64,000 bases of DNA from Orbaceae bacterium ESL0721 (GCA_029433365.1 JAQTHZ010000001.1:1178001-1242000), one strand, 5' to 3'. Shown: positions 11,704 through 20,046, counted from the stretch's first letter. Notes: generated by a model from the letters alone, not told the origin. Program-made: numbers and translations.

Positions 11704-13152
11704 CTAATAGATCGATTTTAACTGCCAACTATCTACAGCGACTACCTTTGCGGTTCCATTTTCAGCAAATAAATTCACTTTACGTTCTGTTGATGGCGTT
11801 GGGTAGATACGGCTAGAGATACTATACAGATCCTCATTAATAAATACCTCTATAGAAGATGAATCAAGGAAGATATGCAGTGTTAACGTCTCTGTTTTAG
11901 GGAGTGGCACTGAACGGTAACCGCGAACCCCTTCACCAGAGAGACTACGATCAAGCACAATACGGTTTGATTGAAGATCTACATAGAGTAACGTTTTGCT
12001 CTCTTTAGTCACCGCAAGCTCTAAACCAAATCGCTCAGCATCAGACGCTGTTAGATCAAATTCCACCTTCAATTCACAACTTACCGCATCAATGTCAGTT
12101 TTTACCACTTCACTATTTAATGTAAGATTTGAAAGCGAAAACTGTTCACTACGCAGCGCCTCTAACTCTTTGATTGGGCGGTTTCGGACATTATTATCAG
12201 CATCCAAAATAAGCTCACGTGGAATAGTAAGTGAACCCGCCCAGTTATCCGCTTTACTTGGCATAATTGACTGCCACATATCCATCCAACCAAAAACTAA
12301 ACGGCGACCATCTTTTGCTAAGAATGATTGAGGAGCATAAAAATCGTGCCCAAAATCCATCTCTTGAAACGGTTTGATAATGGTAAATGGTCTACCTGGT
12401 TGCCACTCACCGACAATATAACCAGACTGAAATAGATTACGGTATTGGTACTCTTTCGCCTTATACCCTTGCGGCGAAAACATCAAAATCCACTTATCAC
12501 CAAGTGGGAAAAAATCAGGACACTCAAGCATATAGACATCAGGATCGATATCACTCACCAAAACTTGCTCCAACTGCCACTTTTTAAGATCTTCTGATGA
12601 GTAAAGTACCACTTGCCCAACATCATCAAGATCACGTTTACCAACCACCATCCACCATCTACCATCTTGCTGCCACACTTTAGGATCACGAAAGTGCATA
12701 ATCCCCTCTTCTGGCGCTAAAATGGTGCCATGCTTCTCAAAATGGATACCATCTTTACTCGTTGCCAAACATTGTGTCTGATAGATCTTCTCTGTTGGTC
12801 CTTCACCACTCAAATGGATATGCCCAGTATAGATCAAACATAACTCACCACTATTATCAACCGCAGAACCAGAGAAACAGCCACTGCGATCAAACTCCTG
12901 ATCAGGCGCCAGCGCAATAGGTAACCTGCGCCAACTAATTAGATCATCACTAACAAGGTGCCCCCAATGCATCGGACCCCAGTTTGCATCATATGGGTGA
13001 TGTTGAAAAAATACGTGATACTGCCCATTAAAATAGATAAGCCCATTTGGATCATTCATCCAACCAGCCACTGGGGCGATATGAAAATTTGGATAATATT
13101 TTTTATCTATTTCTAACTTTGCAACTGCCTGCTCTGCTTTCTCAATGGACAT
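11704..13152 (-). CDS. scrB: Sucrose-6-phosphate hydrolase / intracellular beta-fructosidase (GH32)
   Basis: This glycoside hydrolase family 32 enzyme cleaves sucrose or sucrose-6-phosphate to fructose plus glucose(-6-phosphate). The 482-aa protein has no signal peptide. The three GH32 signatures are intact: WMNDPNG with nucleophile Asp34, FRDP with Asp156, and ECPD with acid/base Glu210. A C-terminal beta-sandwich follows from about residue 340. It is divergent from a fructokinase gene, with CRP and LacI-type operator sites between them. Whether the substrate is phosphorylated depends on the importer: no PTS gene is in the window, but a LacY-type symporter is at 52 kb. The symbol is therefore a best guess. 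Confidence 0.88.
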   Translation of the reverse strand: MSIEKAEQAVAKLEIDKKYYPNFHIAPVAGWMNDPNGLIYFNGQYHVFFQHHPYDANWGPMHWGHLVSDDLISWRRLPIALAPDQEFDRSGCFSGSAVDNSGELCLIYTGHIHLSGEGPTEKIYQTQCLATSKDGIHFEKHGTILAPEEGIMHFRDPKVWQQDGRWWMVVGKRDLDDVGQVVLYSSEDLKKWQLEQVLVSDIDPDVYMLECPDFFPLGDKWILMFSPQGYKAKEYQYRNLFQSGYIVGEWQPGRPFTIIKPFQEMDFGHDFYAPQSFLAKDGRRLVFGWMDMWQSIMPSKADNWAGSLTIPRELILDADNNVRNRPIKELEALRSEQFSLSNLTLNSEVVKTDIDAVSCELKVEFDLTASDAERFGLELAVTKESKTLLYVDLQSNRIVLDRSLSGEGVRGYRSVPLPKTETLTLHIFLDSSSIEVFINEDLYSISSRIYPTPSTERKVNLFAENGTAKVVAVDSWQLKSIY

Positions 13153-13221
13153 AAAAAACCTCTATATTGAATTGTTATTTTCATTTAAATTTGCTTGATG
13201 TTATAGTAACGCAATTTATAT

Positions 13222-13233
13222 GTTAACGTTAAC
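13222..13233. promoter_or_regulatory. LacI-family-like operator O1 (GTTAACGTTAAC)
   Basis: This 12-bp perfect palindrome lies 70 bp upstream of the GH32 start. A second TTAACGTTAA copy occurs 57 bp away, centre to centre. LacI/GalR-family repressors use such CG-centred palindromes; the regulator gene is not in the window. Confidence 0.6.
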
Positions 13234-13258
13234 TGGTAAACAGATTAAACATAAAATA

Positions 13259-13274
13259 TGTGATGCGAGTCACA
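13259..13274. promoter_or_regulatory. CRP-cAMP site
   Basis: TGTGA-TGCGAG-TCACA matches the CRP consensus TGTGA-N6-TCACA perfectly. It is placed between the two palindromic operators in the divergent GH32/fructokinase region, implying glucose-responsive activation. Confidence 0.8.
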
Positions 13275-13279
13275 AATAT

Positions 13280-13289
13280 TTAACGTTAA
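13280..13289. promoter_or_regulatory. LacI-family-like operator O2 (TTAACGTTAA)
   Basis: This is the second copy of the CG-centred palindrome. It begins 5 bp after the CRP site, so repressor binding could interfere with CRP. It differs from O1 in the outermost base pair. Confidence 0.55.
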
Positions 13290-13469
13290 CAATCATCTTT
13301 ATCAAAAATAATTTAGTCTATTACCAATTTTTGTCAAAAGGCAACTATGAATTGATTACTACAACTAATTACAGTCGATGAACAATAATAAATTGACTCT
13401 TTTAGAATACTTTTTGTAACCCTTTTTTGGCAAAAAAACAGATTAAATACTAACAGATTGAGTAAAAAT

Positions 13470-14432
13470 ATGAAAAATACAAAAGTTTGGTCTCTTGGCG
13501 ATGCCGTTGTAGATTTACTCCCACAAGGGGAGATGAACTATTCTGCCTGCGCTGGTGGTGCACCTGCTAACGTAGCAATAGGTGTGGCAAAATTAGGGTT
13601 ACCTTCAGGGTTTATTGGTCGCGTGGGTAACGATCCATTTGGTCATTTTATGGAGAGAACGTTTTTAGACTACCAAGTTGATTGCCAAAGTTTAGAGATG
13701 GATGACAACTGCCGCACTAGCACAGTTGTTGTCGATTTAGGCGAAAGTGGCGAGCGCAGTTTCACCTTTTTAGTCTCTCCATCGGCAGATCAGTTCCTTT
13801 CGGCTGCTGCCATTCCTGATTTTGATCAAGATATTTTACACTTCTGTTCGCTTGCCCTTGTCGGCCACACCTGCCGCGCCACCTTAAAAAGTGCCATTGA
13901 GAGGTTAACAGCTAAAAATGGTGTAATTAGTTTTGATGTTAATCTACGTGATCAGATGTGGAGAGATAAATCAGAGATGCGCAGTGTCATTAATGACTTT
14001 TGCCACTACGCCGATATCTTAAAACTCTCTGATGATGAGCTATTTTGGCTAACCGAATCAGACGACTTTGCAGTTGCGCTTGAAAGCCTTGCCAAAAACT
14101 ACCATGCACCATTAAAACTGATCACCAAAGGGGGCGAAGGGAGTTATGTCATCTGGCAAGATAAGTTATTCGCCTTCGATGCTTACCGCGTAAACAGTGT
14201 CGATACAACCGGTGCCGGCGACGCCTTTGTAGCTGGGTTACTTAGCAGTATCTCGCTCTCCGGTTTACCAGAAGATAAGATGATGTTAGAGAGCATGATG
14301 ACCATTGCCAGCGCCTGTGGCGCCTTAGCCACCACCCAAAAAGGCGCCCTCTCAGCACTTCCTGATAGCGCATTTTTACAGACGTTTATTAAAGAGAACC
14401 CAGCACTGATGGCAAAAAAACTATCTATGTAA
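13470..14432 (+). CDS. scrK: Fructokinase (PfkB family)
   Basis: This kinase phosphorylates the fructose released by the divergent GH32 enzyme. The protein is 320 aa from the ATG at 13470; an in-frame TTG at 13458 is possible but no good Shine-Dalgarno supports either start. It has the ribokinase/PfkB fold: an N-terminal GDAVVDLLP motif, the glycine-rich CAGGAPANVA segment, and the C-terminal DTTGAGDAF signature with catalytic Asp at about 251. The last codons and stop lie in a 15-bp tandem repeat. Related PfkB kinases act on other sugars, but the neighbour makes fructose most likely. Confidence 0.88.
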   Translation: MKNTKVWSLGDAVVDLLPQGEMNYSACAGGAPANVAIGVAKLGLPSGFIGRVGNDPFGHFMERTFLDYQVDCQSLEMDDNCRTSTVVVDLGESGERSFTFLVSPSADQFLSAAAIPDFDQDILHFCSLALVGHTCRATLKSAIERLTAKNGVISFDVNLRDQMWRDKSEMRSVINDFCHYADILKLSDDELFWLTESDDFAVALESLAKNYHAPLKLITKGGEGSYVIWQDKLFAFDAYRVNSVDTTGAGDAFVAGLLSSISLSGLPEDKMMLESMMTIASACGALATTQKGALSALPDSAFLQTFIKENPALMAKKLSM

Positions 14433-14534
14433 TAATTATCTACGTAATAATTATCTACGTAATAATTATCTACGTAATAATTATCTACGTAATAACTATC
14501 AACGTAATAACTATCAACGTAATAACTATCTATG
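14421..14534 (+). repeat. 15-bp tandem repeat overlapping the fructokinase stop
   Basis: About seven and a half copies of TAATAATTATCTACG are present. The first four full units (14430-14489) are identical and later ones have drifted (TAATAACTATCAACG). Each unit begins with tandem stop codons in the fructokinase frame. Confidence 0.9.
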
Positions 14535-14668
14535 TAAAAACTTATATATAAAAACTACCTATATAAATGTTATCCATATAGATGTTATTTGTATAAATGT
14601 ATGTTTATAAATACTAATCGTAAATATTATTTATATCCTTGCGCAAAAAGCATCAATTAAACAGCGTT

Positions 14669-14698
14669 CAATAAAAAAGCTCTCAAATTGAGAGCTTT
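14669..14698 (-). terminator. Terminator of the TM2 gene
   Basis: A perfect 11-bp inverted repeat (AAAGCTCTCAA/TTGAGAGCTTT, 14676-14698) is followed on the minus strand by TTTTTTATT. It lies 22 bp after the TM2-protein stop. It could also stop fructokinase transcripts, although the plus side lacks a T-run. Confidence 0.8.
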
Positions 14699-14719
14699 AA
14701 ATCTGTAAATTTATTCTAG

Positions 14720-15112
14720 CTAAGCAAGTAACATTATTTTTTCAAAATTAATCTTTTTAGTTTTTTTATAGGTTAAAAACCAATCCAAAATCACCCAAAT
14801 AAATCCTATCACAAAGCAGACCGTGATAATTTTTAAAATACCTAATGTCACATCACCAATATAAAATCGATCAATAGCAAAACCACCGAGGAGAAGTGAT
14901 AATAAGAGCGTGATAATAGGATCCTTAAGAGAAATTGTCTGAATAACAATCTGTCTATCTTCCGGCAGATGTTCTAACTTATTCTTTATTAAAAAAATCT
15001 GATCTGAATTAAATTTATCTCTATTTGATATCACATACTGTTCAGCAAACTGTTTCTGTTCCAAGTTAAACCCCTTATTTTTAATATAATAATTTGTCGC
15101 TATTCTAGACAA
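14720..15112 (-). CDS. TM2-domain membrane protein
   Basis: This 130-aa protein has a charged, cytoplasmic-looking N-terminal ~65 residues and a C-terminal TM2 domain. Two hydrophobic helices (about 66-85 and 92-115) are joined by the characteristic GGFAIDRFYIGD turn. TM2 proteins are small membrane proteins of unclear role. It may be translated with the lipoprotein genes upstream on the same strand (57-bp gap). The domain is recognised; the function is not. Confidence 0.75.
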   Translation of the reverse strand: MSRIATNYYIKNKGFNLEQKQFAEQYVISNRDKFNSDQIFLIKNKLEHLPEDRQIVIQTISLKDPIITLLLSLLLGGFAIDRFYIGDVTLGILKIITVCFVIGFIWVILDWFLTYKKTKKINFEKIMLLA

Positions 15113-15169
15113 AAAAGAGAATAAATTAAACAGCTATTTTTATCAATCAGATTGATCAAAGATGATAAG

Positions 15170-15838
15170 TTACTCACAATGACCACTAGAAATCGTACAG
15201 GCAACAATTAGTGGAGATGTAATCACAGCAGTAATTGGCATTAGCGGCAAAGTTGCCATAATCGTTACAACAGCTAAACCCACTCCTATATCATTTTTAG
15301 TTTTATAATAAGTGGTATAAGCAGTGAGTGGTGTTGTTACACTATACTTTTGTACAATTTCATCATGATTTTCTAACTTAACAACTCTCCCTTCTGAATA
15401 GAATTTATGCTGATAAAGCATATTTCTATTCCAATCAGGATGAGTAGCTTTAACTTTGTCATAAATATAAGAGGGCAAAAGTCCATACTCTTTAATACCG
15501 TTTTTTTCTAATTCCTGCTTATCTAATTTATCTACCTTATCTGGATCGAAATAGACATAATAGTTACCCCGAACTTCTGACTGATCGATAATTTCTAACG
15601 TAACGTAAATACCCAAAATGTTATCTTTATAAGGTGGACTACGTAAAGCTTCTATACTTTTTACAATATCATTACTAGTAAATTCATAATCGTGATATTG
15701 CCCTACGACATACAGCTTATCTTTATCCAAAATAAAAGCACTAATTGCTTCCGGAAGCGTATCTCCGCGTATTGTATCTTTCGCGCAACCGACAAGAGAT
15801 AGAATCGATAACAAAAAAATAACAGCGTACTTATACAT
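15170..15838 (-). CDS. Predicted lipoprotein, paralogue 1 (function unknown)
   Basis: The protein has a lipoprotein signal peptide (MYKYAVIFLLSILSLVGC, lipobox LVGC) and a mature part of about 200 aa. I chose the second ATG, at 15838, because AAGGA lies six bases before it; the ATG at 15844 is too close to that site. The body repeats the pattern of its neighbour at 15973: a LPEAISAFILDKDKLYVVGQ-type strand, a KVDKLD loop, and a hydrophobic C-terminal segment ending with cysteines. No catalytic motif is visible and I do not recognise the family. Confidence 0.7.
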   Translation of the reverse strand: MYKYAVIFLLSILSLVGCAKDTIRGDTLPEAISAFILDKDKLYVVGQYHDYEFTSNDIVKSIEALRSPPYKDNILGIYVTLEIIDQSEVRGNYYVYFDPDKVDKLDKQELEKNGIKEYGLLPSYIYDKVKATHPDWNRNMLYQHKFYSEGRVVKLENHDEIVQKYSVTTPLTAYTTYYKTKNDIGVGLAVVTIMATLPLMPITAVITSPLIVACTISSGHCE

Positions 15839-15972
15839 GTCCATTCCTTTATGATTCTAATTGTTTAGTCTTTTTTTACTGCATTGTTTTACCGCAATAA
15901 TAAAACTTAAAAAGGTTTCTATAAATCAAATAGTTATTTTACACAATTCGTCTTCTACTAAATTACTGCTTA

Positions 15973-16638
15973 TTAACAACCACCATTGCTATTTGCTGCA
16001 CAAGCAATACCCCAAACAGCCATCATTGGAATTATAGCAACTACAGCAACAGGTAACATAACCATAGTTGTTACACCACCAGCAATATCTTTTTCGGTTT
16101 TAAAGTATTTTGTATCAGCAATAAGTGGTACGGGTAACTCATATTTTTGGAGAATCTCATCACGATTTTTTAGCTTAATAACTTGCCCTTTTGAATGGAA
16201 CCTGCTTGAGTAAACTTTTTGGTTTTCATCCCAGTTTGGATAGGCTATTTTCACTTTTTCAACCATCTTCAATGGTAAGGTTCCCGATTTATAGATATGA
16301 TTTTCCTGTAACAACTGCTCATCCAACTTATCTGTCTTATTGGGATCGAGATAGATATTATAAAAGCCGTAAACTTCTGATTGATTGGTAATTTGAATTA
16401 TAATGTCAATTGCAAGAATATTCTCTTTATAAAGCGGACTATTGATTGCCGCCATACTTTTGGCAATATCATTATCGGTAAACTCAAAATCGTGGTACTC
16501 ACCTATCACATACAATTTATCGTTATCAATAACAAAAGCATTAATTGCCTCTGGGCGCTCCTCTACTATTTTGGTCTTATTTGAGCAACCAACAAGAGAT
16601 AGAACCGATAACAAAAAAATAATACAGTACCTATACAT
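15973..16638 (-). CDS. Predicted lipoprotein, paralogue 2 (function unknown)
   Basis: This 221-aa protein has a signal peptide and lipobox LVGC, preceded by an AAAGGGA ribosome-binding site. It aligns end to end with the 15170 gene (shared YHDFEFT, NQSEVYG and DPNKTDKLD segments), so the pair arose by tandem duplication. The C-terminus has a glycine/alanine-rich hydrophobic stretch that could insert in a membrane. It lies 134 bp upstream of its paralogue on the same strand. Function is unknown. Confidence 0.7.
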   Translation of the reverse strand: MYRYCIIFLLSVLSLVGCSNKTKIVEERPEAINAFVIDNDKLYVIGEYHDFEFTDNDIAKSMAAINSPLYKENILAIDIIIQITNQSEVYGFYNIYLDPNKTDKLDEQLLQENHIYKSGTLPLKMVEKVKIAYPNWDENQKVYSSRFHSKGQVIKLKNRDEILQKYELPVPLIADTKYFKTEKDIAGGVTTMVMLPVAVVAIIPMMAVWGIACAANSNGGC

Positions 16639-16880
16639 CTGACATTCCCTTTCTAATCTAATGATTTAGTTTGATATTATTCTGACCACAATAGCGGAGT
16701 TTAAAAAGAAGGGCAATGTTTAAGTTTTAGTGATAATAAAGGGGGATGAAGTTGGATGGTGAATAGTGTTTGTTAACTATTCACCAAGTGGATCATATAA
16801 AATCAGTCATTCAGATAGTAAAGATAATAGATATTAATGATAATGGATCACTAACTCACTTAATTTTTAATCTCTGCTCC

Positions 16881-17498
16881 CTACTCTTTTTCAATAAACT
16901 CCTCTCCATAAAATGTCAAATGGGCATCACCGCGTTCTACCTGTTGATGTAATTGATGTTTAACGTTTTTGTGCTGCTTTTGGTATTGGCTATTTAGCTC
17001 AGCTAACTTATTAGATAGTAACAGCTTAGCCAACCGTTTATTGGCATGTTGGCTCCGTTCAGATTGCACTTTAACTGATATACCAGTTTGCAGATGTGTG
17101 GCACGTACGGCAGACTCGGTTTTATTGACATGCTGCCCACCTGCGCCTGAAGATTTGGTTGTCTCAAAACGGATCTCACTATCCGCAAAACTGGGGGGCT
17201 GTTGTAAGCTATTCACGCCTATAAACCAATTTTTACGTCTATGTTTTGGTCGATAAGGGCTTTGGCAGACCCACTGAATCGACCCAACCCACCTTGAGAT
17301 TAAAAAATCCGCCTGCGCCCCTTCCACAGAAACAAGGGCGGAGCGCAGTGTGTCTGGTTTATCGCCAGAATCTGACTCTAAAACATCAACTACAACATCA
17401 TGTTGATCTGCCTCTTGCAAGAATCGCCTTAACGCCTTTGCAACAGCAAGCGCACACTCATCAGGACCTTTCGCCGCCGAAAAATATAACAGTGCCAT
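16881..17498 (-). CDS. prfH: Peptide chain release factor H-like protein
   Basis: PrfH resembles the catalytic domain of class I release factors. The 205-aa protein carries the GGQ peptidyl-hydrolysis motif ([21 protein letters not shown] at 120-122) but lacks the codon-recognition domain of RF1/RF2. It is translationally coupled to rtcB: its ATG shares one base with the rtcB stop (TAATG) and a GGGAGGG ribosome-binding site lies inside the rtcB end. In enterobacteria PrfH paired with an RtcB paralogue has been proposed to rescue ribosomes damaged in the decoding centre. That role is recalled from the literature and inferred here. Confidence 0.93.
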   Translation of the reverse strand: MALLYFSAAKGPDECALAVAKALRRFLQEADQHDVVVDVLESDSGDKPDTLRSALVSVEGAQADFLISRWVGSIQWVCQSPYRPKHRRKNWFIGVNSLQQPPSFADSEIRFETTKSSGAGGQHVNKTESAVRATHLQTGISVKVQSERSQHANKRLAKLLLSNKLAELNSQYQKQHKNVKHQLHQQVERGDAHLTFYGEEFIEKE

Positions 17499-18586
17499 TA
17501 AATCCCTCCCTGTGTTTTATAAGTCAACACTGGCGTTAACTGCGCAATCACCTGCACAAGATTCGCCTGCTGCATCGACTCAATCACCGTATCGATAGAT
17601 TTGTAGGCTTGCGGAGCCTCTTCAAATATCAGATCACGATCTGCGCAAATTACCCGACTGCCTAACTTAGTTCGCTGCATCTCACCAATATTGTAACGAT
17701 TTTCAAGCTTTGCCCGACAATCAGCGCGTCGCCACTTACGACCAGCACCATGCGCTAAAGAGGATAAAAGCGCAGTATGTTCAATCGGTTTTACTAAATA
17801 GCTAAAATCACCACGCGAACCGGGTACTACAATCAACCCTCTATTTGCAGGTGAGGCGCCTTTACGGTGCAGCCAACAGGCTTGACCATCAACCTCGATT
17901 CTCTCTAAAAAGTTATGATGTTGATTGATGATTTCCCGCCCTGCTGTATGCAAATTAGCAAATAGCCTCTCGGCAACGGTTTGCCGATTTAGTTTAGCAA
18001 ATTCAAGCGCACTATCATGTTTAGCAAGATAGTTCTCTGCCTCAATACTCCCTTCAGCCAGACCTTGATTATTAAAGCGGGCGATATGGTTCTGTAAAAT
18101 AGCATGCCCCAATCCACGCGATCCAGTATGCACTAATAAAAATAGCTGTTTTTGGCTTAAAGCATAGTGGTTAAACAGCGGTTCATCATAAATTTTGCTC
18201 ACCTTTTGGAGTTCAGCAAAATGGTTACCACCACCAATAGTACCCAAACTATATTCACCTTGCGTAATCGGCTGATCAATATTACCAATTCGCCGTTCTA
18301 GCTTATCAATACTCAGTTTACTTACCGCTATTTCAGTTTGCCAAAAACCCATTCCACAACCAATATCGCTACCAATTAAGGCTGGATAAAATAGTTTTGT
18401 TGATAAATAGGCGGCACCAATTGGGTGATCCTTCCCAGGGTGAAGATCTGGCATCCCAACAACTTTGACCATGTTTGGTAAATTTGCGGTAGCAAGGAGT
18501 TGCTCGATGGCTAATCCATCGATCCATGTATTATGCGATGCAATCATCGAGGCTCTCTCTGATAGCATCTGTATAGAATTGTCCAT
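17498..18586 (-). CDS. RNA ligase of the RtcB family paired with prfH
   Basis: RtcB joins 2',3'-cyclic-phosphate and 5'-OH RNA ends with Mn2+ and GTP. The protein is 362 aa from the ATG at 18586 (MDNSIQML), which fits the family start; longer in-frame starts add a non-conserved, hydrophobic leader. Motifs seen are SDIGCGMG (metal Cys), [19 protein letters not shown] and HGAGRKWRR with the guanylylated histidine. It is shorter than canonical RtcB (~408 aa), as expected for the prfH-linked subgroup (RtcB2). A promoter, a leader peptide and alternative hairpins lie upstream. Confidence 0.9.
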   Translation of the reverse strand: MDNSIQMLSERASMIASHNTWIDGLAIEQLLATANLPNMVKVVGMPDLHPGKDHPIGAAYLSTKLFYPALIGSDIGCGMGFWQTEIAVSKLSIDKLERRIGNIDQPITQGEYSLGTIGGGNHFAELQKVSKIYDEPLFNHYALSQKQLFLLVHTGSRGLGHAILQNHIARFNNQGLAEGSIEAENYLAKHDSALEFAKLNRQTVAERLFANLHTAGREIINQHHNFLERIEVDGQACWLHRKGASPANRGLIVVPGSRGDFSYLVKPIEHTALLSSLAHGAGRKWRRADCRAKLENRYNIGEMQRTKLGSRVICADRDLIFEEAPQAYKSIDTVIESMQQANLVQVIAQLTPVLTYKTQGGI

Positions 18587-18788
18587 ATACCAATCCATTA
18601 ATTGAATAAATAATTTAATAATTGTTATCACCAATAGAGATGAAGATCAGTTGATTAATACGGTGAAAATCTATCAATGTATCTGATTTATTATCGATTT
18701 TATTCAAGATCATGACTAAATCATTAAATAACAGATATTACCGTTTTAAAAACAGTTAAAAATCTTCAAAAAAATTGGAGTGAGATTG

Positions 18789-18900
18789 GCAGGCTAAATC
18801 AGAAAAGTAAATTGAATAAAAAAGGTAAGGTTATTGCCAATTATTCTGCAATTAGCCTGCAAAGGTTATCAAGATTCATCATAATAAATTCCCCTTTGCA
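18789..18900 (-). promoter_or_regulatory. Candidate attenuator: mutually exclusive hairpins upstream of rtcB-prfH
   Basis: On the minus-strand RNA three segments overlap in pairing. Segment 1, TGCAAAGG (18893-18900), contains the leader peptide's Shine-Dalgarno and pairs with segment 2, CCTTTGCA (18858-18865). Segment 2 overlaps GCAGGCTAA... whose partner is TTAGCCTGC at 18789-18797 (pairing with 18852-18860). The two stems (8 and 9 bp, all Watson-Crick) share three bases and cannot coexist. A T-run (18766-18772) follows the second stem after 16 bases, which is not a standard intrinsic terminator. The arrangement suggests control by ribosome position on the leader. Confidence 0.5.
18841..18882 (-). 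CDS. Putative 13-residue leader peptide of rtcB-prfH
   Basis: This short reading frame encodes MMNLDNLCRLIAE and then stops. An AAGGGG Shine-Dalgarno is seven to nine bases before the first ATG, a better ribosome-binding site than that of rtcB itself. It starts about 27 nt after the predicted transcription start. Codons 6-9 pair with its own ribosome-binding site, and codons 8-11 pair with a downstream segment. It includes AGG (Arg) and CTA (Leu), rare codons in many gammaproteobacteria. Its existence is inferred from layout, not from homology. Confidence 0.5.
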   Translation of the reverse strand: MMNLDNLCRLIAE

Positions 18901-18915
18901 GTTAAAAGTGGCGAT

Positions 18916-18944
18916 ATCATAGTGCAGTTTTTGAACGTTGTAAA
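18916..18944 (-). promoter_or_regulatory. Promoter of the rtcB-prfH operon
   Basis: On the minus strand TTTACA (18939-18944) is followed after 17 bp by TATGAT (18916-18921), each one or two bases from the sigma-70 consensus. Predicted start of transcription is near 18909, nine bases before the first hairpin. No RtcR/sigma-54-type -24/-12 element was found. Confidence 0.6.
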
Positions 18945-19043
18945 TCTAGCAAAGTAAATATTTTTAGTGGATCAACAAATTAAATAACTATCAATAATTC
19001 CTCTACACACTAGTACTATTCTCTTGAAAATAGCGCTACAAAC

Positions 19044-19832
19044 TTACTGCTGTTTACACCAAAGTGATAAACCACTAAAGCCCCATAACTGCATGGTATC
19101 GCACCATCTGCGGCGCCAGCTTCTAATAGTATTACGATTCATGCCTAAATCATTTGCAATGGCGCCATTGCTTTTTTGAGCGACTAATTGATCAACAAAG
19201 TTAAACCATAAGTCGACACGAGGGAGGCGCAAAATTGGGGTACCATGCAGCAAACTAAAACCACGCCGGCACTGGTTACAACGGAAAGATGCACACTGCC
19301 CCACTTTAACCGTTTTGACCGATTTACAATAGCGGCAAGGGGGATTTATTGTGTTTAAAATCTCATTAAGCTTATGATTAAATACATTTTGCTCAACCAA
19401 AATCGTATTATTGATAGTGCTCAAATCGAACTGCTTATCGGCGTTATTATGGTTGCAGTACCAATTATATAGGTCAGGAGAGATTAACTGCATCTGCGCT
19501 TTTATCGCCTTGTCACGACGCATAATCTTTTTAATATCACAATCTAATCTATCCGCAATTGTTTGATAGGATTTACGATCTACCCGCTTCGATAAAATTA
19601 CCGGCAACCAAGCGACCGGTTGTAGACGGTTAAACTGTGTCCCAGTTAATGGATTAAAATATTTCAGGCAACTTTTACACCGAAATGTGAGCGGTTCCGT
19701 CCGAATTTGACTAAACAACCTACTTTTACAATGCGGACAACTCCCCGCCGCCTGACCGCCTAACTGCTTAAGATGATGTAAAAACTGATAATAATCAGCC
19801 TGTAACCGTTGTGGTATCAAATCACTCTGCAT
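19044..19832 (-). CDS. Double zinc-ribbon / HTH DNA-binding protein (transposase-like, unassigned)
   Basis: This 262-aa protein starts at the ATG at 19832, which has a GGGAGG ribosome-binding site nine bases upstream. It contains two repeats of a four-cysteine zinc ribbon followed by a helical DNA-binding region. The first has CPHC and CKSC (about residues 31-53) and is followed by SYQTIADRLDCDIKKIMR. The second has CRYC and CNQC and is followed by GAIANDLGMNRNTIRSWRRR. This layout resembles the N-terminal parts of IS1-type InsA proteins and DUF746-type proteins, but no transposase catalytic domain or terminal repeats are present. A regulator is the more likely role. Confidence 0.65.
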   Translation of the reverse strand: MQSDLIPQRLQADYYQFLHHLKQLGGQAAGSCPHCKSRLFSQIRTEPLTFRCKSCLKYFNPLTGTQFNRLQPVAWLPVILSKRVDRKSYQTIADRLDCDIKKIMRRDKAIKAQMQLISPDLYNWYCNHNNADKQFDLSTINNTILVEQNVFNHKLNEILNTINPPCRYCKSVKTVKVGQCASFRCNQCRRGFSLLHGTPILRLPRVDLWFNFVDQLVAQKSNGAIANDLGMNRNTIRSWRRRWCDTMQLWGFSGLSLWCKQQ

Positions 19833-20011
19833 CAGGAAATCCCTCCCTTTTTGGAACAATAGAGTTTAAGGGATTTTGATTGTAATGGGTAGGGGGTTAA
19901 TGGGAATTTGTGGGGTTATTTTAAATAGATGGTTCTTTAATAAATGTATTTTTTATTTTTACTATATGAGAATTGGAAATTCTATATTTTTTGACTGAGA
20001 GTAAAAAAATA

Positions 20012-20040
20012 TTGTCATGTGTAAAATTCTGTTATATAGT
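20012..20040 (+). promoter_or_regulatory. Promoter of the retron operon
   Basis: TTGTCA (20012-20017) and TATAGT (20035-20040) are separated by exactly 17 bp. Transcription from here would begin just before the first hairpin of the candidate retron RNA. Confidence 0.55.
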
Positions 20041-20046
20041 TTGCAA

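Noticed and set aside
14421-14534. Tandem repeats considered as a CRISPR array (also 41582-41725)
   Set aside because: The units are head-to-tail without spacers and no cas gene is present.
18635-18950. Sigma-54 promoter for rtcB, as in RtcR-regulated rtcBA operons
   Set aside because: No GG-N10-GC pair in the -24/-12 consensus context was found; a sigma-70 promoter fits better.
19044-19832. Insertion sequence encoding the zinc-ribbon protein
   Set aside because: No catalytic DDE partner, no flanking inverted repeats and no target duplication are visible.
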